A stretch of 59,834 nt of DNA, taken from Cellulomonas fimi (GTDB taxonomy: Bacteria > Actinomycetota > Actinomycetes > Actinomycetales > Cellulomonadaceae). The notes beneath the pieces were generated by a model. The model did not search any database. It saw only the letters and a list, made by a program, of their open reading frames with translations, and was not told the DNA's origin. Positions within the stretch are counted from its first letter, which is position 1. The number at the start of each line of letters is the position of its first letter. Positions 35,690-44,435 of this stretch are shown here, in pieces. The DNA is taken from NCBI RefSeq assembly GCF_028527925.1, contig NZ_JAPESW010000024.1, positions 1-59,834 on the forward strand. The letters run 5' to 3'. Made by a program: the position numbers and the translations under genes.

Positions 35690-37027
35690 ATGGACAGGCA
35701 GCAGGAGTTCGTGCTCCGCACGGTCGAGGAGCGGGACATCCGCTTCATCCGCCTCTGGTTCACCGACGTGCTCGGGATCCTCAAGTCCGTCGCGGTCGCG
35801 CCGGCCGAGCTCGAGAACGCGTTCTCCGAGGGGATCGGCTTCGACGGCAGCGCGATCGAGGGCCTCACGCGCGTCTACGAGGCGGACATGATCGCCCGCC
35901 CCGACCCGTCGACCTTCCAGGTGCTGCCCTGGCGCGGCGAGCGGCACGGCACCGCCCGCATGTTCTGCGACCTGCTGACGCCTGACGGGGCCCCGTCGCT
36001 CGCGGACTCGCGCCACGTGCTCAAGCGCGCGCTGTCCCGCGCGAGCGACCAGGGGTTCACCTTCTACACGCACCCCGAGGTCGAGTTCTACCTGTTCGAG
36101 GCCCCCGCGGACCCGAGCCAGACGCTGGTGCCGGTCGACCAGGGCGGCTACTTCGACCACGTGCCGCGCGGCACCGCGCACGACTTCCGCCGCGCCGCGA
36201 TCACGATGCTCGAGTCCATGGGCATCTCGGTCGAGTTCTCGCACCACGAGGCCGGACCGGGCCAGAACGAGATCGACCTGCGCTACGCCGACGCGCTGAC
36301 GACGGCGGACAACATCATGACGTTCCGCACGGTCGTCAAGGAGGTCGCGCTCGAGCAGGGCGTGTTCGCGTCCTTCATGCCGAAGCCGCTCGCGGACCAG
36401 CCCGGCTCGGGCATGCACACGCACCTGTCGCTGTTCGAGGGCGACCGCAACGCGTTCCACGAGCCGGGCGGCCACCTCGAGCTGTCGAAGACGGCGCGCT
36501 CGTTCATCGCGGGCCTGCTCACGCACGCCGCCGAGATCACCGCGGTGACGAACCAGTTCGTCAACTCGTACAAGCGCCTGTGGGGTGGTGCCGAGGCGCC
36601 GAGCTACGTGTGCTGGGGCCACAACAACCGCTCCGCGCTCGTGCGCGTGCCGCTCTACAAGCCCGGCAAGGGGAACTCGAGCCGCATCGAGTACCGCTCG
36701 GTCGACTCCGCGACCAACCCCTACCTGGCGTTCGCGGTCATCCTCGCCGCCGGCCTCAAGGGCATCGAGGAGGGGTACGAGCTGCCGGAGGGCGCCGAGG
36801 ACGACGTGTGGGAGCTCACCGACGCCGAGCGTCGTGCGCTCGGCATCGACCCGCTGCCGCAGTCGCTCGACGCGGCGATCGCCGTGATGGAGAAGTCGGA
36901 GCTCGTCGCCGAGACGCTCGGCGAGCACGTCTTCGACTACTTCCTGCGCAACAAGCGTCAGGAGTGGGAGGAGTACCGCGCCCAGGTGACGCCGTACGAG
37001 CTGCGGCGGTTCCTGCCGGTCCTGTGA
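35690..37027 (+). CDS. glnA2: Type I glutamine synthetase, GlnA2-like
   Basis: 445 residues. It makes glutamine from glutamate, ammonia and ATP. It has the beta-grasp IGFDGSAIEGL, the KPLADQPGSGMHTHLS metal and substrate loop and NPYLAFAVILAAGLKGI. Where GlnA1 has the adenylylated Tyr in NLYDLP, this protein reads DVWELTD with Trp374, so it cannot be modified by GlnE at that position. ATG 35690 gives MDRQQEFVLRTVEERDIRF, the usual start; another ATG lies 9 bases upstream. It is followed 64 bases later by glnE, the order also seen in Mycobacterium and Streptomyces. Confidence 0.93.
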   Translation: MDRQQEFVLRTVEERDIRFIRLWFTDVLGILKSVAVAPAELENAFSEGIGFDGSAIEGLTRVYEADMIARPDPSTFQVLPWRGERHGTARMFCDLLTPDGAPSLADSRHVLKRALSRASDQGFTFYTHPEVEFYLFEAPADPSQTLVPVDQGGYFDHVPRGTAHDFRRAAITMLESMGISVEFSHHEAGPGQNEIDLRYADALTTADNIMTFRTVVKEVALEQGVFASFMPKPLADQPGSGMHTHLSLFEGDRNAFHEPGGHLELSKTARSFIAGLLTHAAEITAVTNQFVNSYKRLWGGAEAPSYVCWGHNNRSALVRVPLYKPGKGNSSRIEYRSVDSATNPYLAFAVILAAGLKGIEEGYELPEGAEDDVWELTDAERRALGIDPLPQSLDAAIAVMEKSELVAETLGEHVFDYFLRNKRQEWEEYRAQVTPYELRRFLPVL

Positions 37028-37091
37028 CCGGGCACGTGACGGTGCGCACGACGGGTCGCGCGACGACGCGTACGGGCGGACGGGGGCGGTC

Positions 37092-40000
37092 GTGACGGTC
37101 GACGGCCGGGGCGGCAGCCTCGCGGGGCGGCTCACGCGGGCGGGCGTCTCCGACGTCGCGCGTGCGCAGCGGCTCCTCGACGACGCCGCGCTGCAGGAGG
37201 TCGTGCCGGGCGCGGCCGACGTCCTGGCGGGGGAGCTGCGCGAGCTCGCCGACCCGGACCAGGCCCTGCTCACGCTCGCCAAGCTCGCGGGTGCCGTCCG
37301 CGGTGACGCGGAGCTCGGCGGTCTGCTGCGCGACGTCGTGCTCGACGACGGCCCCGCGCGCGACCGCCTGCTCGGGGTCGCGGGCGCGTCCGTGGCGCTG
37401 GGCGACACGCTCGTCGCGCACCCCGAGAACCTGCGCGTGCTCGTCGACGAGGAGCCCGCGCTGGGCGTGCCCGTCGGAGCGGTGCGCGCCGAGCTGCTGC
37501 GCGCGGTCGGCGCCGACCCCGACGCGGCCGTCCCGGTCGCGCGCGTACCCGGCGGGACCGACGCGCTGCGGCGCGCCTACCGGACCCGGCTGCTGCGGAT
37601 CGCCGCCGCCGACGTCACCGCCACCGACCCGCTGTCCCGGCTGCCGGGCGTCGCGGCGGCGCTCGCGGACCTCGCGGCGGCGGCGCTCGAGGGCGCGCTC
37701 GCGGTGGCGCGCGCCGAGCTCGACGACCACGGCGCGGGCGTCCGGCTCGCCGTGATCGGCATGGGCAAGACGGGCGGGCGAGAGCTCAACTACGTGAGCG
37801 ACGTCGACGTCATCTACGTGGCCGAGCCCGTCGACGGCGTCGACGAGGCCGACGCGCTCGCGGCCGGCGCCCGACTGGCCGCCGGTCTCGCGCGCGTGTG
37901 CTCGACGGCCTCGGGCGAGCCCGCGCTCTGGCCGGTCGACGCCGCGCTGCGTCCCGAGGGCAAGGACGGGCCGCTCGTCCGGACGGTCGCGAGCCACCGT
38001 GCGTACTACGAGCGGTGGGCCAAGACGTGGGAGTTCCAGGCGCTGCTCAAGGCGCGTCCGCTCGCGGGTGATCCCGAGCTCGGCCGCGAGTACGCGGCGA
38101 TGGTGCAGCCCTTCGTCTGGGCCGCCGTGCAGCGCGAGAACTTCGTCGAGGACGCGCAGGCCATGCGCCGTCGCGTCGAGCAGCACGTGCCCGCCGCGGA
38201 GGCGGACCGGCAGCTCAAGCTCGGCGTCGGGGGTCTGCGCGACGTCGAGTTCACCGTCCAGCTCTTGCAGCTCGTGCACGGGCGCGCCGACGACTCGATC
38301 CGCAGCCCCAGCACGCTCACGGCGCTCGCGGCGCTCGCGGCGGGCGGGTACGTCGGTCGCGAGCACGCCGCGCGCCTCGCGGTCTGCTATCGGTGGCTGC
38401 GGCTCGTCGAGCACCGCATCCAGATGCACCGGTTGAGCCGGACCCACCTGCTGCCGACGGCCGACGCCGACCTGCAGCGGCTCGCGCGGTCCGTCGGGCT
38501 GCGGGCGGAGGGTGCGCAGGGTCTGCTCGAGCGGTGGCGCTCGGTGCGGCGCGACGTGCGGCACCTGCACGAGGAGCTGTTCTACCGCCCGCTGCTGCCC
38601 GCGACGGCGCAGCTGTCGACCGAGGAGGCGAGCCTCGCCCCCGACGCGGCCCGCGCGCGGCTCGCGGCGATCGGCTACCGCGACCCGGCCGGCGCGCTGC
38701 GCCACATCGCGGCGCTCACCGAGGGCGTGTCGCGGCGCGCGTCGATCCAGCGTCAGCTGCTGCCCGTCATGCTCGGCTGGTTCGCGGACGGCGCCGACCC
38801 GGACGGCGGCCTGCTCGCGTTCCGCCGGCTCTCCGACGACCTGGGCACGACGCACTGGTACCTCAAGCTCCTGCGCGACTCGGGCACGGTGGCGCAGCGC
38901 CTCGCGCACGTCCTGTCGACGTCCCGCTACGTCGCGGACGCCCTGTCCCGGTCCCCGGAGTCGGTGACGTGGCTGGCCGACGACGCCGAGCTCGAGCCGC
39001 GCACGGCCGAGCGGCTCGCGGCCGAGGCGGACGCGGTGCTGACGCGCGCGGACGAGCCGGTGCCCGCGGTCCTCGCGCTGCGCGGGCTGCGGCGCCGGGA
39101 GCTCGCGCGCACCGCGGCCGCCGACGTGCTCGACGTCGTCACGAGCGTGCGTGCGTCGCAGAGCCTGACCCGCGCGGCGGACATGGTGCTGTCGGGGACG
39201 CTGCGCGTCGCCGAGTGGGAGGCCCGCGTCGCGCTCGGGGTCGACGAGAACCCGACCCGGATGCTCGTGGTGGCGATGGGCCGGCTCGGCGGCGGCGAGA
39301 TGGGGTACTCGTCGGACGCGGACGTGCTGTTCGTGCACGACCCGCTGCCCGGCGCCGACCCGGCCGTCGCGCAGGAGTTCGCGCTGTCCGTGGCGACGCA
39401 GCTCCGGTCGCTGCTCGGCTCGGTGGGGCCCGAGCCGACGCTCGCGGTCGACGCTGACCTGCGCCCCGAGGGCCGCAACGGCCCGCTCGTCCGGTCGTTC
39501 GACGCCTACGCGGAGTACTACAGCCGCTGGTCGTCGCCGTGGGAGAGCCAGGCGCTGCTGCGCGCACGGCCCGTCGCGGGCGACACCGAGCTGGGGGAGC
39601 GGTTCGTCGCGCTCGTCGCGCCGCTGCGCTACCCCGCGGGCGGCCTGGACGCCGCGACGGTGCGCGAGGTCCGGCGGATCAAGGCCCGCGTCGAGGCCGA
39701 GCGCCTCCCACGCGGCGTCGACCCGGCCCGGCACCTCAAGCTCGGGCGCGGCGGCATCGCCGACGTCGAGTGGACCGCGCAGCTCCTGCAGCTCCAGCAC
39801 GCCCACGAGGTGCCCGGCCTGCGCACCACGTCGACGCTCGACGCACTGGCTGCGGCGCGCGACGCCGGCCTGATCGCGGAGGACGACACGCGCGTGCTGG
39901 TCGAGGCGTGGGAGCTCGCGTCGCGCCTGCGGGACGCGAACGTGCTGTGGACCGGCCGTGCCGAAGGTGCGCACGCGGACGTCCTGCCGCACGACCGGCA

Positions 40001-40124
40001 GGCGCTCGGCGGGGTCGCACGCGTCGCCGGGTACCCGGCAGGCGGGGGAGCGGACCTCGAGGAGGACTACCTCCGGACGGCCCGACGGGCGCGGGCCGTC
40101 GTCGAGCGGGTCTTCTACGGCTGA
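37092..40124 (+). CDS. glnE: Glutamine synthetase adenylyltransferase/deadenylase
   Basis: 1010 residues. It controls GlnA1 by adding and removing AMP. Two nucleotidyltransferase domains are clear: GMGKTGGRELNYVSDVDVIY (about 220-240) and AMGRLGGGEMGYSSDADVLF (about 730-750), each with the DxD metal pair. The helical regulatory regions (GlnD-UR_UTase type, KLGVGGLRDVEFTVQLLQL and KLGRGGIADVEWTAQLLQLQ) follow each. GTG at 37092. The target GlnA1 gene is not in the window, only GlnA2, which lacks the modifiable Tyr. It ends 11 bases before the stop of the convergent permease gene. Confidence 0.95.
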   Translation: MTVDGRGGSLAGRLTRAGVSDVARAQRLLDDAALQEVVPGAADVLAGELRELADPDQALLTLAKLAGAVRGDAELGGLLRDVVLDDGPARDRLLGVAGASVALGDTLVAHPENLRVLVDEEPALGVPVGAVRAELLRAVGADPDAAVPVARVPGGTDALRRAYRTRLLRIAAADVTATDPLSRLPGVAAALADLAAAALEGALAVARAELDDHGAGVRLAVIGMGKTGGRELNYVSDVDVIYVAEPVDGVDEADALAAGARLAAGLARVCSTASGEPALWPVDAALRPEGKDGPLVRTVASHRAYYERWAKTWEFQALLKARPLAGDPELGREYAAMVQPFVWAAVQRENFVEDAQAMRRRVEQHVPAAEADRQLKLGVGGLRDVEFTVQLLQLVHGRADDSIRSPSTLTALAALAAGGYVGREHAARLAVCYRWLRLVEHRIQMHRLSRTHLLPTADADLQRLARSVGLRAEGAQGLLERWRSVRRDVRHLHEELFYRPLLPATAQLSTEEASLAPDAARARLAAIGYRDPAGALRHIAALTEGVSRRASIQRQLLPVMLGWFADGADPDGGLLAFRRLSDDLGTTHWYLKLLRDSGTVAQRLAHVLSTSRYVADALSRSPESVTWLADDAELEPRTAERLAAEADAVLTRADEPVPAVLALRGLRRRELARTAAADVLDVVTSVRASQSLTRAADMVLSGTLRVAEWEARVALGVDENPTRMLVVAMGRLGGGEMGYSSDADVLFVHDPLPGADPAVAQEFALSVATQLRSLLGSVGPEPTLAVDADLRPEGRNGPLVRSFDAYAEYYSRWSSPWESQALLRARPVAGDTELGERFVALVAPLRYPAGGLDAATVREVRRIKARVEAERLPRGVDPARHLKLGRGGIADVEWTAQLLQLQHAHEVPGLRTTSTLDALAAARDAGLIAEDDTRVLVEAWELASRLRDANVLWTGRAEGAHADVLPHDRQALGGVARVAGYPAGGGADLEEDYLRTARRARAVVERVFYG

Positions 40125-40149
40125 CGCGGGCGCGTCTACGGCTGGCGCG
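40114..40149. repeat. Imperfect 15-base tandem repeat spanning two stop codons
   Basis: TCTACGGCTGACGCG (40114-40128) and TCTACGGCTGGCGCG (40135-40149) match at 14 of 15 bases with a 21-base offset. The first contains the glnE stop and the second the stop of the convergent AI-2E-type gene. It may record a small duplication that shaped the end of one of the genes. Confidence 0.6.
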
Positions 40150-41353
40150 CCGCGGTCCCGTCGGCGTCGGTAGCCCCGGCGTCGGGCGGCGCGACCTTCG
40201 GCGTGACCGACGCGGGTGACTCCTCGTCGACGTCGTGCCAGCCCCGCGCGCGCAGCGCCTGCGCGTCCTCCTCGAGGATCGCGGCGTCGACGAGCTCGTG
40301 CCGGCGGATGTAGGTCGACGACACCGCCTGGATGGTCGCGGCGACGGGCAGCGCGAGGAACGCGCCGATGGGGCCGAACACCGCGCCGAACGCGATGACG
40401 GCGAGGAACGACACCGCGGGGTTGAGCTCGAGCGACCGCGCGGACACCTTGGGGGAGAAGATCAGGTTCTCGACCTGCTGGTAGGCGATGATGAACGCGA
40501 GCACGGCGACGCCCTTGATGGGGTCGACCGCGAGCGCGACGGCCACGGGCAGCGCACCGCCGATGTAGGTGCCGACGGTCGGGACGAACTGCGAGACGAC
40601 GCCGGTGAACGCGGCGAGCGGCAGCGAGTACGGGATGCCGAGGATCGCCAGGAAGATCCACGTGAACACCGTGCAGAGCGCAGCCAGGACGATCCGCGAG
40701 TTGATGAAGTCGGCGACCTTCTCCTGAGAGACCTCCCACAGCCGCAGCACCTCGCGCTGGCGTTTCGGCGCGAACAACCGCAGGACGGCGGCGCGGAACT
40801 TCGGGCCGGCGCTCGCCATGTAGTAGACGACGAGCAGGATCGACGTGAGCGTGAACAGACCGCCGACGATCGACGCGCCGACCCCGATGAGGCCGGGCGC
40901 GAACGACTGCCAGTTGTGGCCGACGTTGGCGATCACCTCGTCGGACTCGGGCAGCTCGACGCCGAAGGACGTGCCGAGCCACTCCTTGAGCTGCTCGTAG
41001 TAGGCCGGCAGCGACTCGACGAGCTCGACGACCTGTGCGACGAACAACCCGCCGAACAGTGCGGCGATCACGAGGATGACGAGGATCCCGCCCACCATGA
41101 CGATGCCGGTGGCGCGCGTGCGCCGGACGCGGTGCGCGACGAGCCAGCGGATGAGCGGCTCCATCGCCAGGGACACGAACCACGAGATCACGACGATCGT
41201 GATGACGGACCCCAGCAGCGAGAGCGCGCGCCACGTGAACAGGCCGAGGAACACGGCGACCGCCGCCATGAGCAGCGCGCGGGGGAGCCACGCGGGCGGC
41301 TGGCGCGGGTCGCGAGCGGCGGTGTCGTGAGCGGGGACGGGCGGTCTGGGCAT
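40136..41353 (-). CDS. AI-2E family (PerM-like) membrane protein
   Basis: 405 residues with about eight membrane segments (from LLMAAVAVFLGLFTWRALSL to the C-terminal FLALPVAATIQAV). Family phrases include FTWIFLAILGIPYSLPLAAF, VPTVGTYIGGALPVAVALAV and FGPIGAFLALPVAATIQAV. The family contains TqsA, which exports the quorum signal AI-2, but also sodium/proton exchangers and proteins of unknown substrate, so transport of AI-2 is not implied. ATG 41353 follows GGAGGG. The Asp/Glu-rich C-terminal tail (after 360) is soluble. Confidence 0.88.
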   Translation of the reverse strand: MPRPPVPAHDTAARDPRQPPAWLPRALLMAAVAVFLGLFTWRALSLLGSVITIVVISWFVSLAMEPLIRWLVAHRVRRTRATGIVMVGGILVILVIAALFGGLFVAQVVELVESLPAYYEQLKEWLGTSFGVELPESDEVIANVGHNWQSFAPGLIGVGASIVGGLFTLTSILLVVYYMASAGPKFRAAVLRLFAPKRQREVLRLWEVSQEKVADFINSRIVLAALCTVFTWIFLAILGIPYSLPLAAFTGVVSQFVPTVGTYIGGALPVAVALAVDPIKGVAVLAFIIAYQQVENLIFSPKVSARSLELNPAVSFLAVIAFGAVFGPIGAFLALPVAATIQAVSSTYIRRHELVDAAILEEDAQALRARGWHDVDEESPASVTPKVAPPDAGATDADGTAARQP

Positions 41354-41508
41354 CGGGTCCCTCCGGGGACGACGTGCACGGGACGTGCGGCCGACGGTCG
41401 CGCGGGAGCGCTCGGGGGGCACCGTACCGCGCCAGGGGTCGCGCGCTGACCTGCGACGCTGCCATGCTCGGGACCAGCGGGACGAATCGGGCATGTCGAG
41501 GAGGGGCG

Positions 41509-42903
41509 ATGGCCGGTCAGGATGTGCCGCGCGAGGTCGCGGACGGCAACGTCACCGACGAGCTCACGGCGTTGCGCGCGCGGCTCGCCGCCCTCGAGGA
41601 GGAGAACGCGCGCCTCCGGGCCGCCCCGCCGTCGTACCCGCCGGACGCGCCCGTCCCTCCCTCGGCCGCGCCACGGCAGCGCAGGCCCGGCCGTGTCACC
41701 GCGGCGGTGGTGCTGGTGGTCGTCGCCGCGCTGCTCGCCCCTGTTGCGGTCGTGGCGTCATGGGCCCGCGGGCTCGTCACCGACACCGACCGCTATCTCG
41801 CGACCGTCGGGCCGCTCGTCGACGAGCCGCAGATCCAGCAGGCCGTGACGAACCGGGTCACGGGTGCGATCGTCGACGCGATCGATCTCGACCGCCTCGC
41901 CGCCGACGCGACGGCGGCGGTGTCCGAGCTCGGGCTCCCGCCGCGGCTGGCGACCGCGGTCGACTCGCTGCAGGGGCCGCTGGTGAACGCGGCGACGAAC
42001 TTCGTGCACCAGGCCGTCGAGCGGCTCGTCACGTCGGACGCGTTCGACGCCGCCTGGACGGAGGCGAACCGGACCGCGCACGAGCAGCTGGTCGCCGTGA
42101 TGCGGGGCGACCCCGACGCGATCGCGTCGATCAACGCGGAGGGCACGCTCACGGTCGACCTCACGACGGTGATCGAGGCCGTGAAGTCGGCGCTGTCCGA
42201 GCGCGGCTTCACGATCGTCGACCGGCTCCCGACGATCAACGCGAGCTTCCCGCTCGTGCAGAGCGCCGACCTGGTGCGCCTGCAGGACGCGTACGGGTGG
42301 CTCGACGTGCTCGGCACGTGGCTGCCGTGGATCGTCGTGCTGCTGCTCGCCGGTGGCGTGCTGCTCGCCCGGGACAAGTCGCGGGCGCTCGTCGTCGCGG
42401 GCCTGACGCTCGCAGGGGCGATGCTGATCCTGGGCGTCGCGCTGACGGTCGGGCGCTCCGTGTACGCGAACGCCCTGCCGCCCGAGGTGCAACGTCCCGA
42501 CGCCGCCGTCGTGGTCTACGACCAGGTGGTGTCGCTGCTGCGGGTCGCGCTGCGGTCGGGGCTCGCCCTCGGCCTCCTCGTGGCGGTCGTGGCGTTCGCG
42601 TCGGGCCGCAGCGCAGCGGCGGTCGGCCTGCGGTCGTCGTGGACGCGGTCCGTCGCGTGGCTCCGCGGCGCGGGGGAGCGCCGTGGCGTGACCACGGGCC
42701 CGGTCGGGGTGTGGCTGGACGAGCAGCGCACGTTCGTGCGCGTCGTCATCGCGTCGGGCGCGGCGCTCGCGATCGCGCTCGGCATGCCCCTGACCCCGGG
42801 GTACGTCGTGGGCGTCGGGATCGTGGCCGTGGTCCTGCTCGCGCTGACGACGATCCTGGCCCGTCCCCGGCCCCCGGAGGAGGCGCCGGCGACCGGCGTG
42901 TGA
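41509..42903 (+). CDS. Conserved actinobacterial membrane protein
   Basis: 464 residues. A short coiled coil (LTALRARLAALEEENARLRA, about 18-40) precedes a first membrane helix (VTAAVVLVVVAALLAPVAVV), a soluble region of about 210 residues (85-260) and four further helices (about 265-455). Phrases like YANALPPEVQRPDAAVVVYD are conserved among actinobacterial homologues of unknown function. The external region is rich in Asp and Thr. ATG 41509 follows GAGGAGG by 4 bases. It is divergent from the AI-2E-type gene. Confidence 0.82.
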   Translation: MAGQDVPREVADGNVTDELTALRARLAALEEENARLRAAPPSYPPDAPVPPSAAPRQRRPGRVTAAVVLVVVAALLAPVAVVASWARGLVTDTDRYLATVGPLVDEPQIQQAVTNRVTGAIVDAIDLDRLAADATAAVSELGLPPRLATAVDSLQGPLVNAATNFVHQAVERLVTSDAFDAAWTEANRTAHEQLVAVMRGDPDAIASINAEGTLTVDLTTVIEAVKSALSERGFTIVDRLPTINASFPLVQSADLVRLQDAYGWLDVLGTWLPWIVVLLLAGGVLLARDKSRALVVAGLTLAGAMLILGVALTVGRSVYANALPPEVQRPDAAVVVYDQVVSLLRVALRSGLALGLLVAVVAFASGRSAAAVGLRSSWTRSVAWLRGAGERRGVTTGPVGVWLDEQRTFVRVVIASGAALAIALGMPLTPGYVVGVGIVAVVLLALTTILARPRPPEEAPATGV

Positions 42904-43006
42904 CGAGCGCGACGTCCGGCTCGTCCGCTGCCGAGCCTTTCGTCCCATGAATCCGGCAAGCGCTGTCCGTAGGCTGGGAGCGTTCCCATCTGCGAAGGGC
43001 CCCGCC

Positions 43007-43297
43007 ATGAACCTCACCTTCCTCGCCGCCGTCGGCGCCGGCCTCACGGGCCACCCCACCGCCGGTCTCGTCGCGCTCCAGGCCGCGACCCACGGCGACC
43101 TCACCGCCGAGCGCCGCATCCACACGTCGCGCCGCGGCCTGCCGTGGCGCCGTCGCGGGGCCGCGGCCGCACCGGCACCGACCACGACCCTCGTGACGCT
43201 CGCCCCGCTCCCGTCGGCCGCCGTCAACCGGCCTGTCCGCGAGAACGACGTCGTGCCTACGACGGTCGTCACGTCCGCCGGAGCCGGCTCCCGCTGA
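43007..43297 (+). CDS. Hypothetical small protein
   Basis: 96 residues. A weak hydrophobic N-terminus (NLTFLAAVGAGLTGHPTAGL) is followed by a basic stretch (RRIHTSRRGLPWRRRG) and a Pro/Thr/Val-rich tail. ATG 43007 has AAGGG 10 bases upstream. No family recognised; it could be a small membrane-anchored protein. Coding character rests on frame, start and position only. Confidence 0.5.
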   Translation: MNLTFLAAVGAGLTGHPTAGLVALQAATHGDLTAERRIHTSRRGLPWRRRGAAAAPAPTTTLVTLAPLPSAAVNRPVRENDVVPTTVVTSAGAGSR

Positions 43298-43403
43298 CGC
43301 CGTCCGCCGCCGGCACGCCGCAGGGCGCGTGTCGCCCGGCGTGGCGCGCGCCCACGGCCGCTCGCCGCGCGGGAGGGCGTCCGAGCCGGTAGGAACGGTC
43401 ACC

Positions 43404-44435
43404 ATGACCGTCGTCGGCTTCCACCACTCGCACGAGCAGATCCACCCGCGCGCGCTGCTCGAGGCCGCCCGGCACGCCCAGGACGTCGGCTTCGACGCGG
43501 GCATGTGCTCCGACCACTGGGCGCCCTGGAGCGCCACGCAGGGCCACTCCGGCTATGCGTGGACGTGGCTTGGCGCAGCCCTCGCGACGACCGACCTCCC
43601 GTTCGGCGTCGTCAACGCGCCCGGCCAGCGGTACCACCCGGCCGTGATCGCGCAGGCGGTGGCGACGCTCGGGGCGATGTTCCCGGGCCGCTTCTGGGTC
43701 GCGCTGGGCTCGGGCGAGAACGTCAACGAGCACATCACGGGCGACCGCTGGCCCTCGAAGGCCGAGCGCGACGCGCGGCTGCGCGAGTGCGTGGACGTGA
43801 TCCGCGCGCTGCTCGACGGCGAGGAGGTCTCGCACGACGGCCTCGTCCGCGTCGACCGCGCCCGCCTGTGGACGCTCCCCGCGGAGCGCCCGCTGCTGAT
43901 CGGCCCCGCCGTCACGCCCACGACCGCCGCCCGGCACGCGGACTGGGCCGACGGTCTCGTCACCGTCAACCAGGACCCGGCGGTGCTGCGCGAGGTCGTC
44001 GACGCCTACCGCTCCGCGGGCGGCCGTGGCACGGTCGCGCTCCAGGTGCACGTCGCGTGGGCGCCCGACGAGGGCGCCGCGTTCGCGCTCGCGCGCGAGC
44101 AGTGGACCGCCAACGTCGTCGGGCCGCCCGTCGCATGGGACCTCGACACCCCGGAGTCGTTCGACGCGCTCGTCCCGAACCTCACCGACGACCTGGTCCG
44201 GCGCTCGGTGCTCGTCGAGCACGACCACGCGCGCCTGCGGGACCGCATCACTGCGCTCGTGGGGATCGGCTTCGACGCCGTCTACCTGCACCAGGTCGCG
44301 ACCGACGAGACCGCCCGCCGCGACAAGCACCCCGCCGCCGAGCCCACGAGCACCCCGGCGGCGTACAACCTGCGCGCCTTCCTCGACATGGCGGGCGAGC
44401 ACCTCGTCCCGCAGCTGCGTGAGGTGACCGCATGA
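43404..44435 (+). CDS. LLM-class flavin-dependent oxidoreductase (TIGR03885-like)
   Basis: 343 residues. It has the bacterial luciferase-like TIM barrel: FHHSHEQIHPRALLEAARHA at the start, FGVVNAPGQRYHPAVIAQAV, FWVALGSGENVNEHI and GDRWPSKAERDARLRE. It resembles the F420-dependent glucose-6-phosphate dehydrogenase group and the TIGR03885 clade thought to have reverted to FMN; which cofactor is used cannot be read by eye. Its stop overlaps the start of the GH13 gene (ATGA), so both products probably work on related sugar substrates. Confidence 0.85.
   Translation: MTVVGFHHSHEQIHPRALLEAARHAQDVGFDAGMCSDHWAPWSATQGHSGYAWTWLGAALATTDLPFGVVNAPGQRYHPAVIAQAVATLGAMFPGRFWVALGSGENVNEHITGDRWPSKAERDARLRECVDVIRALLDGEEVSHDGLVRVDRARLWTLPAERPLLIGPAVTPTTAARHADWADGLVTVNQDPAVLREVVDAYRSAGGRGTVALQVHVAWAPDEGAAFALAREQWTANVVGPPVAWDLDTPESFDALVPNLTDDLVRRSVLVEHDHARLRDRITALVGIGFDAVYLHQVATDETARRDKHPAAEPTSTPAAYNLRAFLDMAGEHLVPQLREVTA

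Noticed and set aside
36816..41465. 1549-residue minus-strand reading frame
   Set aside because: It is antisense to glnE and partly overlaps the AI-2E-type gene. Its product is low-complexity Arg/Ala/Val text, as expected from the shadow of a GC-rich gene.
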